From NCBI RefSeq assembly GCF_934561735.1, contig NZ_CAKTGT010000004.1:1-64000 (forward strand): DNA of 64,000 bases. Direction: 5' to 3'. The translations under genes were made by a program, and so were the position numbers. Source of the DNA: an uncultured Eubacterium sp. GTDB taxonomy: Bacteria > Bacillota > Clostridia > Oscillospirales > Acutalibacteraceae. Positions within the stretch are counted from its first letter, which is position 1; each line of letters begins with the position of its first letter. The notes below the pieces were generated by a model. The model saw only the letters and a program-made list of their open reading frames with translations. It had not been told where the DNA came from and ran no database searches. Below, in pieces: positions 24,988 through 34,257 of this stretch.

Positions 24988-26301
24988 TTACGATGTTTTA
25001 TTATTTATAGTTTTGCCGTCAACATACTGTGTGCCCGGTTCGGGTTTTTTGCCTGATTTGGCGGCAACAAGCTCATCACAGGTTACAAACTGATAACCCT
25101 TTTTGAGGAGAACGGGAACCATTCTTTCAAACGCATCGGCAGTTGATGTGTAAATCTCGTGCATAAGAATTATATCACCGTCCGATACATTCTTGACCAC
25201 CGCATTGTACACCTTGTCGGCATTTCTGCTCTTCCAATCCTGTGTATCGAGTGACCAATAATAAAGCGGCATTTTTTCCTGCTTACAGGTGTTGCGAATA
25301 AGATCTGTTGTATTACCGCCCGGAGAACGGAACGCAGTAGGACGAACTCCGCAAGCCTTTTCAATAGCGTCCGATGCCTTTGTAATATCGGCAGGAGTAA
25401 CATTTTTGCCGTAATGCTCGTGATTGTAGGTGTGGTTGCCGATTTGACAACCGAGAGCCACTTTACGCTTTACATTCTTTGTAAGATTTGAAGCGTTTGA
25501 GCCGAGCATAAAGAATGTTGCCTTGATGTGATATTTTTCGATAACATCAAGAATTTTATCCGAAGCGGAATTGTAACCCGGACCGTCATCAAATGTAACG
25601 GCAATCATAGGCTTTGTGGCATCAACAGCGGCAATTCCTGCTGCATCGAGCACCTTGGCTTTTTTGATTTCGCTCCACTTACCAGTGATTTTTTGCTCGT
25701 TAAAGTAAACATAAGAACGAACTCTGACATTATATTCGTCATTAACTTTAAGTTCCAAAACATCGGTAGAATCCGATTTTGCATTTTTGACATTAATGCT
25801 TTGCTTGTCGCTGAAATCGCTCGATTTGGCATATTGAACATCATATCCGCCGCATTTTGGATTTGCCTGCCAGCTGATTCTGAGGGCATTTGCCTGAACC
25901 GCCTCAACCTCGGCACTCTGTGCTTTAGGTACGGTGCAAGCCGAAACCTCGGTGTACTTTTCACTTTCTACAACCCTTTTTTTAGTTTGCTTAAAGGCTT
26001 TTACATAAAAAGTATACGGAGTTGAATCGTTGAGTTTTTTAACCGTACAATTAAGTTTTTGCGGATCCTTAACGGTCTTTACTTTTTTAAACTTATCGCC
26101 GTTTTTTTGATAAATAAAATATCCGTCGGACGAACCTACTCTTTTCCACGAAAGTTTGACGGAATCCGACGAGGTGCCGACAATCTCCGGTGATTTAACA
26201 GGTCCTATATTTTGCGAAGAAACACCGCAAATTGCGATTAATCCCGCAAGCAAAATAACTGCCGTAAGCACCAAACCCGTCAATCTGATTTTTCTGGACA
26301 T
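24988..26301 (-). CDS. secreted polysaccharide deacetylase with fibronectin type III-like domains
   Basis: 437 residues from ATG 26301 (GGAGGAAG just upstream). An N-terminal signal/anchor helix (about 5-27) is followed by two Fn3-like modules (about 35-125: SPEIVGTSSDSVKLSWKRV; about 128-215: AVQANALRISWQANPKCGGY) and a NodB-homology domain (about 230-415). NodB motifs: MIAVTFDDGPG, HTYNHEHYG (H-x3-H), FRSPGGN and DIILMHE. These chitin/peptidoglycan/xylan-type deacetylases remove acetyl groups from cell-wall or exogenous glycans. Single gene with its own terminator. Confidence 0.9.
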   Translation of the reverse strand: MSRKIRLTGLVLTAVILLAGLIAICGVSSQNIGPVKSPEIVGTSSDSVKLSWKRVGSSDGYFIYQKNGDKFKKVKTVKDPQKLNCTVKKLNDSTPYTFYVKAFKQTKKRVVESEKYTEVSACTVPKAQSAEVEAVQANALRISWQANPKCGGYDVQYAKSSDFSDKQSINVKNAKSDSTDVLELKVNDEYNVRVRSYVYFNEQKITGKWSEIKKAKVLDAAGIAAVDATKPMIAVTFDDGPGYNSASDKILDVIEKYHIKATFFMLGSNASNLTKNVKRKVALGCQIGNHTYNHEHYGKNVTPADITKASDAIEKACGVRPTAFRSPGGNTTDLIRNTCKQEKMPLYYWSLDTQDWKSRNADKVYNAVVKNVSDGDIILMHEIYTSTADAFERMVPVLLKKGYQFVTCDELVAAKSGKKPEPGTQYVDGKTINNKTS

Positions 26302-26438
26302 AACTTCCTCCAATTAGTTAAGTTTGAATGTATTATACATCAAAAAAATTTTTTAATCAATAGAAAACACAAAATATTAATCAGTAAATATTTATAAATA
26401 AAATATACTAAATTTTTCCTAAAATATAACTTATTTTG

Positions 26439-26482
26439 TTGATTTTAAACAAAATATATGTTATTATCTTATGCGGTATAAT
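26439..26482 (+). promoter_or_regulatory. promoter region of the ech-hyp operon
   Basis: TTGATT (26439-26444), 17 bases, TATTAT (26462-26467); a second -10-like TATAAT at 26477-26482. Leader of about 60 bases before echA. The rest of the 26302-26540 gap is A/T-rich without other recognisable signals. Confidence 0.55.
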
Positions 26483-26540
26483 TTAAATACAAAATAAAGA
26501 GGATTTTGGAGTAGATTCTCTTAGGAAAAGAGGCAAAAAA

Positions 26541-28520
26541 ATGGAAATTATGATTGCATTTCTTGTCGGTTTCCCTTTCATCAGTGCATTGCTGCAAGGG
26601 CTTATAAAAAACAACAAGACAAGAAAAATCATAACCTATGTATCTGCAGGCGCAATTATTTTTGCGGCTCTGATGTTTACCGTAACCTATTACACATTAG
26701 GCGGCGGACAAATGACATTCAACGAAGAAGCGCTCATAGGCGGCGTACCTTTTGTTGAAATTGTTGACTACCTGATGGTTGCCGGCGAAGTATTTTTAGT
26801 GATACTCATCACCGTGCTTTCAATCAAGTACAAAAAATACTATGCGGCAATTTTGTCAATAGCACAAACAGGGCTTGAATTTTGGTATGAATTTTCGGGA
26901 ATTAAGCCTGAAGTTCAAATCAACAACCTGTATTGTGACCAGCTAACAATCATTATGGTGATGATTGTTGCCGTAGTAGGCACGCTTATCACTGTATATG
27001 CGTGCGGATACATGGACGATTATCACCACCATCACGGTGACGAAGTTAAGGACAGACGAGGCTTTTTCTTTGCAATTATGTATGTGTTCATCGGTGCAAT
27101 GTTTGGTCTTGTTTTTTCAAACAACCTCATTTGGCTGTACTTCTTCTGGGAAGTAACAAGCGTATGTTCCTTCCTCCTCATCGGTTACACAAAGACAGGC
27201 GAAGCAATCAACAACTGCTTTAAAGCTTTGTGGATGAACCTTCTCGGAGGTTTGGGAATGGCTGTGGGTATTGTAATCTTCGGCATTAACCACGGTGTTA
27301 CCGACTTGCAGAGCATACTCACACAAGACAAGTCACTTATAGTTTTACCGGTAATTTGTCTTTCATTCGGTGCTCTTACAAAAAGTGCACAACTTCCGTT
27401 TTCAAAATGGTTGCTCGGTGCAATGGTTGCACCTACTCCGTCATCGGCACTTTTGCACAGTGCAACAATGGTTAAAGCAGGCGTTTATCTTTTAATCCGT
27501 CTTGCTCCGGCTATGAGCGGAGAATTCAGCGGATATATGGTAGGTCTTGTAGGCGGTCTTACCTTCCTTGCAATGTCTATGCTTGCAATCACGGCATATG
27601 ACGGTAAAAAGGTTTTGGCTTACTCAACGCTTTCAAACCTCGGACTTATCACGGCTTGTGCCGGCATAGGTACGGAAGAAACCGTTTGGGCAGCAATTTT
27701 TCTTGTAATTTTCCACGCCGTATCAAAATCGCTTTTATTCCAAACAGTCGGTTCTATCGAGCATCAAACAGGTTCAAGAGATATAGAAACCATGCACGGC
27801 TTGGTAAGAAGATATCCATACCTCACATGGACTCTTGTTGTAGGTATCGCAGGTATGTTCCTTGCTCCGTTTGGTATGCTCGTTTCAAAATGGGCGGCAC
27901 TCAAGGCATTTGTTGACACCGGTCTTGCAAGCGGCAGCACACTTGAAATCATCGTATCTACTCTTCTTGTGCTTTGCATTTGCTTCGGCTCGGCAACAAC
28001 GCTTTTCTATTGGTCAAAGTGGCTTGCTACCGTGCTTTCATCAAATCCTGCCGACAAGCGACACAAAAACACAATCACGGCAAATCAGTGGGCTTCGCTC
28101 TTTACTCACGCAGGGCTTATGATTCTTATTGTATTTGTGTTCCCGCTCATTTCAAAATTTGTAGTTAAACCGTATACGGCAAAAATATTCAACAGTGAGT
28201 ATGCTGTTATTTCAAGCGAAAACATTGTGCTTACAATCCTTATGGTTGTATTTATCTTTGTTATTCCTATTCTTACATATGTTCTTATTGCAAAGAACAG
28301 ACCGTTCCCTAAAGCAGAAAGATACTTTAACGGTGCCGGTACTCCCGACCAAGTCGGCTTTATCGACTCGTTTGGCAACGAGAAAAAGGAATTCCTTACA
28401 AACTGGTATATGGAAGACATCTTCGGTGAAAGTCATATGTACAAACCGAGTGTTTATGTATCAATATTCTTAATTGCGGCATTTACCGTTGCAACAATAG
28501 TAACAGGAGGTTTGTGCTAA
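26541..28520 (+). CDS. echA: Ech hydrogenase subunit A, NuoL/MrpA-type ion-pumping subunit
   Basis: 659 residues, about 16 membrane helices. Proton-conducting antiporter-like core: LIWLYFFWEVTSVCSFLLIG with the conserved glutamate, SAQLPFSKWLLGAMVAPTP with the lysine, and SALLHSATMVKAGVYLL with the histidine/lysine. This is the largest membrane subunit of the energy-converting [NiFe] hydrogenase, thought to translocate H+ or Na+. It starts the operon and its stop overlaps the echB start (TAATG). Confidence 0.92.
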   Translation: MEIMIAFLVGFPFISALLQGLIKNNKTRKIITYVSAGAIIFAALMFTVTYYTLGGGQMTFNEEALIGGVPFVEIVDYLMVAGEVFLVILITVLSIKYKKYYAAILSIAQTGLEFWYEFSGIKPEVQINNLYCDQLTIIMVMIVAVVGTLITVYACGYMDDYHHHHGDEVKDRRGFFFAIMYVFIGAMFGLVFSNNLIWLYFFWEVTSVCSFLLIGYTKTGEAINNCFKALWMNLLGGLGMAVGIVIFGINHGVTDLQSILTQDKSLIVLPVICLSFGALTKSAQLPFSKWLLGAMVAPTPSSALLHSATMVKAGVYLLIRLAPAMSGEFSGYMVGLVGGLTFLAMSMLAITAYDGKKVLAYSTLSNLGLITACAGIGTEETVWAAIFLVIFHAVSKSLLFQTVGSIEHQTGSRDIETMHGLVRRYPYLTWTLVVGIAGMFLAPFGMLVSKWAALKAFVDTGLASGSTLEIIVSTLLVLCICFGSATTLFYWSKWLATVLSSNPADKRHKNTITANQWASLFTHAGLMILIVFVFPLISKFVVKPYTAKIFNSEYAVISSENIVLTILMVVFIFVIPILTYVLIAKNRPFPKAERYFNGAGTPDQVGFIDSFGNEKKEFLTNWYMEDIFGESHMYKPSVYVSIFLIAAFTVATIVTGGLC

Positions 28521-29413
28521 TGAAAAATATTGTTTTACCTATCATCAGTGCAGTACTTTACTTGATACTTGCTCCGTTTTTGGGTGCACTCCTTGCCGGA
28601 ATTGACAGAAAAATCACCGCAAGAATGCAAGGCAGACAGGGTCCTCCTGTTCTTCAGCCGCTTTACGATGTGGCAAAGCTTATGAAAAAGCAAACAAAGG
28701 TTATCAACAGAGTACAGATGCTTTATCTTCTCTCGTTCCTGTTTTTCATCATTGTAACCGGCTTGCTTTTCTTTGCAGGCTACGACATTATGCTTGTTCT
28801 CTTTACACTCACAACAGCAAACATTTTCCTTGTAATCGCTGCATCAAGCGGTCACTCGCCATACGCATTTATGGGTGCAAGCAGAGAACTTGTGCAGATG
28901 CTTGCATATGAGCCTATGGTTCTTATTGCGGCAATCGGATTTTACATTGTATCGGGAAGCTTCAGAGTGTCGGAAATCGCAACTCACGACAGTTTACCTG
29001 CAATCGTTCTTTTGCCGGGTATCTTCCTCGGATTTGTATTTATCCTTACAATCAAACTCCGCAAGCACCCGTTTGACCTTTCAACCTCGCACCACGCTCA
29101 CCAAGAGATGGTAAAGGGTATCACAACTGAATTCAACGGTCAGATGTTTGCGATTGTTGAAGTTTCGCACTGGTACGAAAACATCTTTCTTTTGGGACTT
29201 TTGTCGCTCTTCTTCCTCAATTCAAAACCGTGGAGCGTGCTTCTTGCAATAGTTTGTATGGTTATCTGCTACTTTGCGGAAATTCTTATTGACAACACAA
29301 ACGCAAGACTCAAATGGAAACAAATGCTTGACAACACCTGGATTGTTACCGCAGTTTTGGGTGCGCTCAACCTTATTGTTATTGAAGTGCTTAAAGGCAA
29401 GGGGGTAATATAA
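28520..29413 (+). CDS. echB: Ech hydrogenase subunit B, NuoH-like membrane anchor
   Basis: 297 residues from ATG 28520 (GGAGG nine bases upstream, inside echA). Eight or so helices. GIDRKITARMQGRQGPP is the conserved complex I ND1/NuoH-type loop and AYEPMVLIAAIGFY, STSHHAHQEMVKG follow; the latter faces the iron-sulfur arm. It couples the peripheral hydrogenase to the pump. Confidence 0.93.
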   Translation: MKNIVLPIISAVLYLILAPFLGALLAGIDRKITARMQGRQGPPVLQPLYDVAKLMKKQTKVINRVQMLYLLSFLFFIIVTGLLFFAGYDIMLVLFTLTTANIFLVIAASSGHSPYAFMGASRELVQMLAYEPMVLIAAIGFYIVSGSFRVSEIATHDSLPAIVLLPGIFLGFVFILTIKLRKHPFDLSTSHHAHQEMVKGITTEFNGQMFAIVEVSHWYENIFLLGLLSLFFLNSKPWSVLLAIVCMVICYFAEILIDNTNARLKWKQMLDNTWIVTAVLGALNLIVIEVLKGKGVI

Positions 29414-29878
29414 ATGGCAGATGTAACAAAATCACCTTGGATTATGCACTATGACGGAAGCTCATGCAACGGATGCGACATCGAGGTTCTTGCGTGCCTA
29501 ACTCCATTATATGACATAGAACGCTTTGGTATTATCAATACAGGAAATCCAAAGCATGCGGATATTTTGCTTATCACAGGCTCGGTCAACTCACAAAACG
29601 AAAGCGTTGTTAAGCAAATATACGAACAAATGACGGAACCGAAGGTTGTGTGTGCAATCGGAATCTGTGCGTGCAACGGCGGTGTATTCAAAGACTGCTA
29701 CAATGTTCTCGGCGGTGTTGACAAGGCTATTCCTGTTGATATTTATGTGCCGGGCTGTGCCGCAAGACCGCAAGCCATCATTGACGGCGTTGTAAAATCA
29801 CTTGACTTGCTCAAAGAAAAAAGCGAAAAGCTAAAAGAAAAGAGAAGGCAGGTAAAGGAGGCACTCAAGGATGAATAA
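29414..29878 (+). CDS. echC: Ech hydrogenase small subunit C, NuoB-like
   Basis: 154 residues. Proximal [4Fe-4S] ligands in SSCNGCDIEVLAC, IGICACNGG and VPGCAARP. Passes electrons to the [NiFe] site. Follows echB with no gap and overlaps echD by 8 bases. Confidence 0.94.
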   Translation: MADVTKSPWIMHYDGSSCNGCDIEVLACLTPLYDIERFGIINTGNPKHADILLITGSVNSQNESVVKQIYEQMTEPKVVCAIGICACNGGVFKDCYNVLGGVDKAIPVDIYVPGCAARPQAIIDGVVKSLDLLKEKSEKLKEKRRQVKEALKDE

Positions 29879-30257
29879 CTACAACGATTTTGCAATCACA
29901 AAGGTTACCAAAGACGAACTTTATGACATTATGCAAAAGAAATACGAGGACGGCTACCGTCTTTCACAAATTTGCTCCGTTGCCTTTGAGGGATATAACG
30001 AGGTAATTTACTCGGTCAACAAAGAATATCTTATGGAAAACTACAAGATTGACCTGCCGATTGACGAGGAAATTAAGAGTTTTTCGGACATCTTCCCTGC
30101 CGCAACCCTTTACGAAAACGAAATCAAAGAGCTTTGGGGCGTCAAAGTTGTCGGTATGAACATTGACTACCACGACAAGTTTTACAGAATAAAAGAAGAC
30201 ACACCGTTTAAAAAACAAATTACGGTAACAAGAAAGGAGGACAAAAAGGATGAGTAA
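29871..30257 (+). CDS. echD: Ech hydrogenase subunit D, NuoC-like
   Basis: 128 residues. Resembles the short 30-kDa/NuoC-like subunit: YEDGYRLSQICSVAFEGYN, then FPAATLYENEIKELWGVKVVG, the signature that contacts the large subunit. Overlaps both neighbours by 8 bases, implying coupled translation and fixed stoichiometry. Confidence 0.88.
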   Translation: MNNYNDFAITKVTKDELYDIMQKKYEDGYRLSQICSVAFEGYNEVIYSVNKEYLMENYKIDLPIDEEIKSFSDIFPAATLYENEIKELWGVKVVGMNIDYHDKFYRIKEDTPFKKQITVTRKEDKKDE

Positions 30258-31329
30258 ACAATCGATTATTCCTTTCGGTCCTCAACACCCGGTTTTGCCG
30301 GAACCTATCCACATTGACCTTGTACTTGAAGACGAAAAGGTTGTGGAGGCTGTTCCGTCAATCGGATTTGTTCACAGAGGACTTGAAATGCTCGCAGAAA
30401 AAAGAGATTTTAACGACTACCAATATGTTGTTGAAAGAACCTGCGGCATCTGTTCATTCGGTCACGGGCTCGGCTACTGCGAAGCACTTGAAGCAATATT
30501 CAATGCCGAAGTTCCCGAAAGAGCAAAATTTCTCCGTACATTTTGGTTTGAAATGAGCCGTATACATTCTCATCTTTTGTGGCTCGGACTTCTTGCCGAC
30601 GCATTCGGCTTTGACGCACTGTTTATGCAGGCATGGAGAATGAGAGAAAAAGTGCTTGATATGTTTGAAGAGTCGACAGGCGGCCGTGTTATCTTTTCGG
30701 TTAACAAAATCGGCGGTGTCCTCAAAGATATGGACAGCAGTATGATTAACAGCTTTGTTGACATACTGAACGGAATGGAAAAAGACATCAGAAAGATGAC
30801 AAATGTTTTCCTCAACGACTATTCTGTTCAAAAAAGGCTCAAGGGTGTCGGTATTCTCACAAAAGAGGACGCACACAAACTGAGTGCCGCAGGTGCTATG
30901 GCAAGAGCAAGCGGCATTGAAATGGATATGAGAAAGACAGGATATGAAGCATACGACAAGATTGATTTTGATATTATCACATCAAACGACTGTGACGGCT
31001 ATGCAAGATGTGCCGTAAGAATCGGCGAAATCTTCCAATCAATCGAAATCATCCGCCAATGTGCTCAAAAGATGCCGCAGGGTGCTATATGCAATCCGCA
31101 AAAGGGCAACCCAAACGGCGAAGCGTTTGTAAGAATAGAACAGCCTCGTGGCGAAGCGATTTACTATGCAAAAGCAAACGGAACAAAATTCCTTGAAAGA
31201 TTCAGAATCCGTACTCCTACCTTTACAAACATTCAATCGCTCATACACATTTTGCCGGGCAGTGAGCTTGCCGATGTTCCTATGCAGGTACTCACCATTG
31301 ACCCGTGCATCAGCTGTACGGAAAGATAA
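30250..31329 (+). CDS. echE: Ech hydrogenase large catalytic subunit, [NiFe] site
   Basis: 359 residues. Nickel-binding cysteines are present in RTCGICSFGHG (C65, C68) and the C-terminal DPCISCTER (C353, C356), so the [NiFe] centre is complete and this is a true hydrogenase rather than a NuoD. The protein ends three residues after the last cysteine: there is no C-terminal extension to cleave, in line with some Ech/CooH-type enzymes that mature without an endopeptidase. Catalyses 2H+ + 2e- to H2 using ferredoxin electrons. Confidence 0.95.
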   Translation: MSKQSIIPFGPQHPVLPEPIHIDLVLEDEKVVEAVPSIGFVHRGLEMLAEKRDFNDYQYVVERTCGICSFGHGLGYCEALEAIFNAEVPERAKFLRTFWFEMSRIHSHLLWLGLLADAFGFDALFMQAWRMREKVLDMFEESTGGRVIFSVNKIGGVLKDMDSSMINSFVDILNGMEKDIRKMTNVFLNDYSVQKRLKGVGILTKEDAHKLSAAGAMARASGIEMDMRKTGYEAYDKIDFDIITSNDCDGYARCAVRIGEIFQSIEIIRQCAQKMPQGAICNPQKGNPNGEAFVRIEQPRGEAIYYAKANGTKFLERFRIRTPTFTNIQSLIHILPGSELADVPMQVLTIDPCISCTER

Positions 31330-31342
31330 GGAGGAGTAGAAT

Positions 31343-31966
31343 ATGAAGCTTATGGACTTTACCGGTTTTGCTCTGAAAAACCTTTTTTCCAAACCGGCTA
31401 CAAAGAATTATCCTGCCGAGCCTGCGGTTTATCCGGAGCGTTCAAGAGGTCACATTGAAATTGACATAGACGCTTGCGTTATGTGCGGAATGTGCCAAAG
31501 AAAGTGCCCATCCGGTGCTATCACGGTTGACCGTGCAACAAGAACTTGGTCTATTGAAAGAATGGGTTGTGTGCAATGCGAAAACTGTGTTTCGGGTTGT
31601 CCGAAAAAGTGCCTGCACATCAAACCGGGTTATACAGAGCCAAGCAGAACTATGACGGTTGACTCATATTCTCAACCGATTCCCGAACCGCCAAAGGCAG
31701 AAAAAGCCGAAGCAAAAGACGCATCTGCTTTGACATCGGGCAAGATTCAAAACGATATGAGCAAGTGTATTCTTTGCGGACTTTGTGCAAGGAAGTGCCC
31801 GTCAAACGCCATCACCGTTGACAGAAACGAGAAAACTTGGAGCATCAACCGTGACGAATGCGTGCAATGCGGTGCGTGCATTGAAGCTTGCTTGAAATTC
31901 CACAGCTTGAGCTATGCAAAAGATGACGGCGAAAGCGGACAAGTAACCTACAAAAAGGAAGCGTAA
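31343..31966 (+). CDS. echF: Ech hydrogenase ferredoxin-like subunit F with four [4Fe-4S] motifs
   Basis: 207 residues. Four cysteine motifs: CVMCGMCQRKCP, CVQCENCVSGCP, CILCGLCARKCP, CVQCGACIEAC. Motifs 1-2 and 3-4 are clearly a tandem copy of a two-cluster ferredoxin module (KCPSGAITVDRATRTWSI versus KCPSNAITVDRNEKTWSI), separated by a charged linker (about residues 105-135). The last motif lacks the usual proline. It relays electrons from soluble ferredoxin to echC. AAGGAGG precedes the ATG. Confidence 0.92.
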   Translation: MKLMDFTGFALKNLFSKPATKNYPAEPAVYPERSRGHIEIDIDACVMCGMCQRKCPSGAITVDRATRTWSIERMGCVQCENCVSGCPKKCLHIKPGYTEPSRTMTVDSYSQPIPEPPKAEKAEAKDASALTSGKIQNDMSKCILCGLCARKCPSNAITVDRNEKTWSINRDECVQCGACIEACLKFHSLSYAKDDGESGQVTYKKEA

Positions 31967-31969
31967 AGC

Positions 31970-34036
31970 ATTACTAAAAAATACACCTTTTCAGGTATCG
32001 TTCAGGGTATCGGATTTCGCCCCACTGCCCTGAGGCTCGCACAAGAGCTTGACATAAAAGGCGAAGTAAAAAACACAGGCGGTAATGTTGAAATTATCGC
32101 ACAGGCAGAAAATGAGGCGTTGGAGGAATTTATCCGACGCCTTATCGGCTTGTTTAACATAACATCATACAATGAAGAAGAAATAAACAACAAAAGCTGC
32201 ACGGAATTTAAAATCATTCACTCGACAAACGACAATGAAATTCCGTTTATCACTCCCGATTTGGCAACCTGCCCGAATTGTGAGCGAGAACTTAAAGACG
32301 AAAACAACCGCAGATACAAACACCCGTTTATAAGTTGTATCAACTGCGGAGCAAGATATACAATAATAAACACTCTGCCGTATGACAGAGAAAACATCAC
32401 AATGAGCGTGTTCCCTCTTTGTGACAAATGTAAAAAGGAATACATAACGCCGCAGAACATCAGGTGTCACGCACAGACCATTGCATGCAACGACTGCGGA
32501 CCTGCAACAAATATCACAATCGGCGAAGCCGTGCAAACGCTAAAAAACGGTGAAATCCTTGCAATCAAGGACATAGGAGGACACCACCTATCGTGCCTAT
32601 GCGAAACAAAGTGTGCCTTGAAACTCCGTGAAATCAAAGGCAGAGAAACAAAACCGTTTGCAGTTATGTTCAAGGACATTGACGAAATTGCCGAATACTG
32701 CGAAATATCCGACAAGGAGAGAGAACTCCTGCTATCCCCTGCACGGCCGATAGTTTTACTGAAAGCAAAAAAAGAATTCCCGCACGGTGTGTGTGACAAT
32801 TCGGACTTTATAGGTGCGTTTTTGCCGTGCAATCCGATACAAATACTCATACTTGACAAGGTTTCTCCGCTCATTATGACAAGCGCAAACTTATCGGGCG
32901 AGCCGATAATAATCGATGATGAAGAAATAAAAAAATTCGGCGTGAAAATTTTATCTCACAACCGAGAAATACTCACACCGCTTGACGACAGCGTGGTGCA
33001 AATCAACGCAGGAAAGGTGCAATTCATCCGCCGTGCAAGAGGCTATGTTCCGCTTGCAATAGATGCGGGAATTAAGGCAAAAAGCAACATTCTTGCACTT
33101 GGCGGCGACCTAAAAAGCAGTTTTGCAATAATGCACGGCAACTATATTTATCCGTCGCAATACTTCGGCGATTTGGAAAATGCTAAATATTTTAAAGCAT
33201 ACAAAAGCAACATTAACCGTTTTTGCAAACTCCACAGCTTCACACCCGAAAAAACCGTTTGCGATATGCACCCGATGTATTATTCATCAACGGCAATGCA
33301 AACAAACGGCAAATATCAGCACCATTTGACACACGCATACAGCGTTATTGCCGAACACAAGCTAAAAGGTGATGTGTTAAGTTTTGTGTTTGACGGCACA
33401 GGCTACGGCACAGACGGTGCAATTTGGGGCGGTGAGGTGTTTTTCAATCAAAAAAGAGTTGAACACCTTAAATATACAAAGATGCTTGCAAGCGATGAAA
33501 TATCAAAAAATGCAGATCTCTGCCTTGCCTGTTATGACGGAAGCAATCCGCTTGTCAAAAGTGCGATTGAGCACAACATAAACACGGTGAACTCATCAAG
33601 TATTGGCAGACTGTTTGACGCCGTGGCGGCTGTGCTTGACATTTGCCATTACAACTCATATGAGGGCGAATGTGCCATTGCACTTGAACGCACGGCACGA
33701 AAAGCAAGCACGGCTTTTGAGCTTACTCCTACCCTATCACCAAAAGCCATAATTGAAGAACTCAAAAACACAAACGCACCAAAGGAAGAAATTGCACTCG
33801 GATTTCATCATATGCTTGCAAGGTTGATACTGAATATTGCGAAGAAGTACAACGCAAATCAAGTCACGCTCAGCGGTGGTTGTTTCAACAACAGAATTCT
33901 GACAGAGAAAACATTTGAACTGCTAAAACAGAACAACATAAAAGTATACATAAACAACAAAGTGCCGTCAGGCGACCAAGGACTCTGCCTCGGTCAAGCA
34001 TATCTTGCGGCACTTGATGAACGGGAAGAAGGATAA
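31970..34036 (+). CDS. hypF: HypF carbamoyltransferase, apparent AUU start
   Basis: 688 residues if read from ATT at 31970. Makes the cyanide ligands of the [NiFe] site by carbamoylating HypE. Order: acylphosphatase (about 1-85; TFSGIVQGIGFRP, NTGGNVEII), two zinc fingers (about 100-180; CPNC...CINC, CDKC...CNDC), YrdC-like, then Kae1-like ATPase-type domain (HHLTHAYSV, SGGCFNN). No ATG, GTG or TTG occurs in frame between the echF stop and TTG 32120, which would cut the acylphosphatase domain. ATT 31970 aligns with the family Met and has AAGGA 10 bases upstream. Same reading frame as echF, one TAA between. Confidence 0.9.
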   Translation: MTKKYTFSGIVQGIGFRPTALRLAQELDIKGEVKNTGGNVEIIAQAENEALEEFIRRLIGLFNITSYNEEEINNKSCTEFKIIHSTNDNEIPFITPDLATCPNCERELKDENNRRYKHPFISCINCGARYTIINTLPYDRENITMSVFPLCDKCKKEYITPQNIRCHAQTIACNDCGPATNITIGEAVQTLKNGEILAIKDIGGHHLSCLCETKCALKLREIKGRETKPFAVMFKDIDEIAEYCEISDKERELLLSPARPIVLLKAKKEFPHGVCDNSDFIGAFLPCNPIQILILDKVSPLIMTSANLSGEPIIIDDEEIKKFGVKILSHNREILTPLDDSVVQINAGKVQFIRRARGYVPLAIDAGIKAKSNILALGGDLKSSFAIMHGNYIYPSQYFGDLENAKYFKAYKSNINRFCKLHSFTPEKTVCDMHPMYYSSTAMQTNGKYQHHLTHAYSVIAEHKLKGDVLSFVFDGTGYGTDGAIWGGEVFFNQKRVEHLKYTKMLASDEISKNADLCLACYDGSNPLVKSAIEHNINTVNSSSIGRLFDAVAAVLDICHYNSYEGECAIALERTARKASTAFELTPTLSPKAIIEELKNTNAPKEEIALGFHHMLARLILNIAKKYNANQVTLSGGCFNNRILTEKTFELLKQNNIKVYINNKVPSGDQGLCLGQAYLAALDEREEG

Positions 34037-34038
34037 AT

Positions 34039-34257
34039 ATGTGTGTTGCGGCACCCGGAAAAATAATTGAAATAGACGGAAACACGGCAAAAATCGACTA
34101 CTCATCAAACATCACAACGGTTAACAAAGGCATAGTTGACTGCAAGGTGGGAGATTGGGTTTTGGTTCACGCAGGGCTGATAATTCAGGTTTTGCCCGAA
34201 AACGAGGCGGAATATATGGTTGACCTATTCAAAGACCTTGAGGAACTTGGACAATGA
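34039..34257 (+). CDS. hypC: hydrogenase assembly chaperone HypC
   Basis: 72 residues, normal length. N-terminal MCVAAPGK with the essential C2 that binds the Fe(CN)2CO unit together with HypD, then delivers it to EchE. AAGGAT ribosome site; its stop overlaps the hypD start (ATGA). Confidence 0.95.
   Translation: MCVAAPGKIIEIDGNTAKIDYSSNITTVNKGIVDCKVGDWVLVHAGLIIQVLPENEAEYMVDLFKDLEELGQ

Noticed and set aside
24811..25056. 81-residue plus-strand frame between the ECF sigma gene and the deacetylase
   Set aside because: Covers a terminator and runs into the deacetylase gene antisense; no ribosome site and no recognisable pattern.
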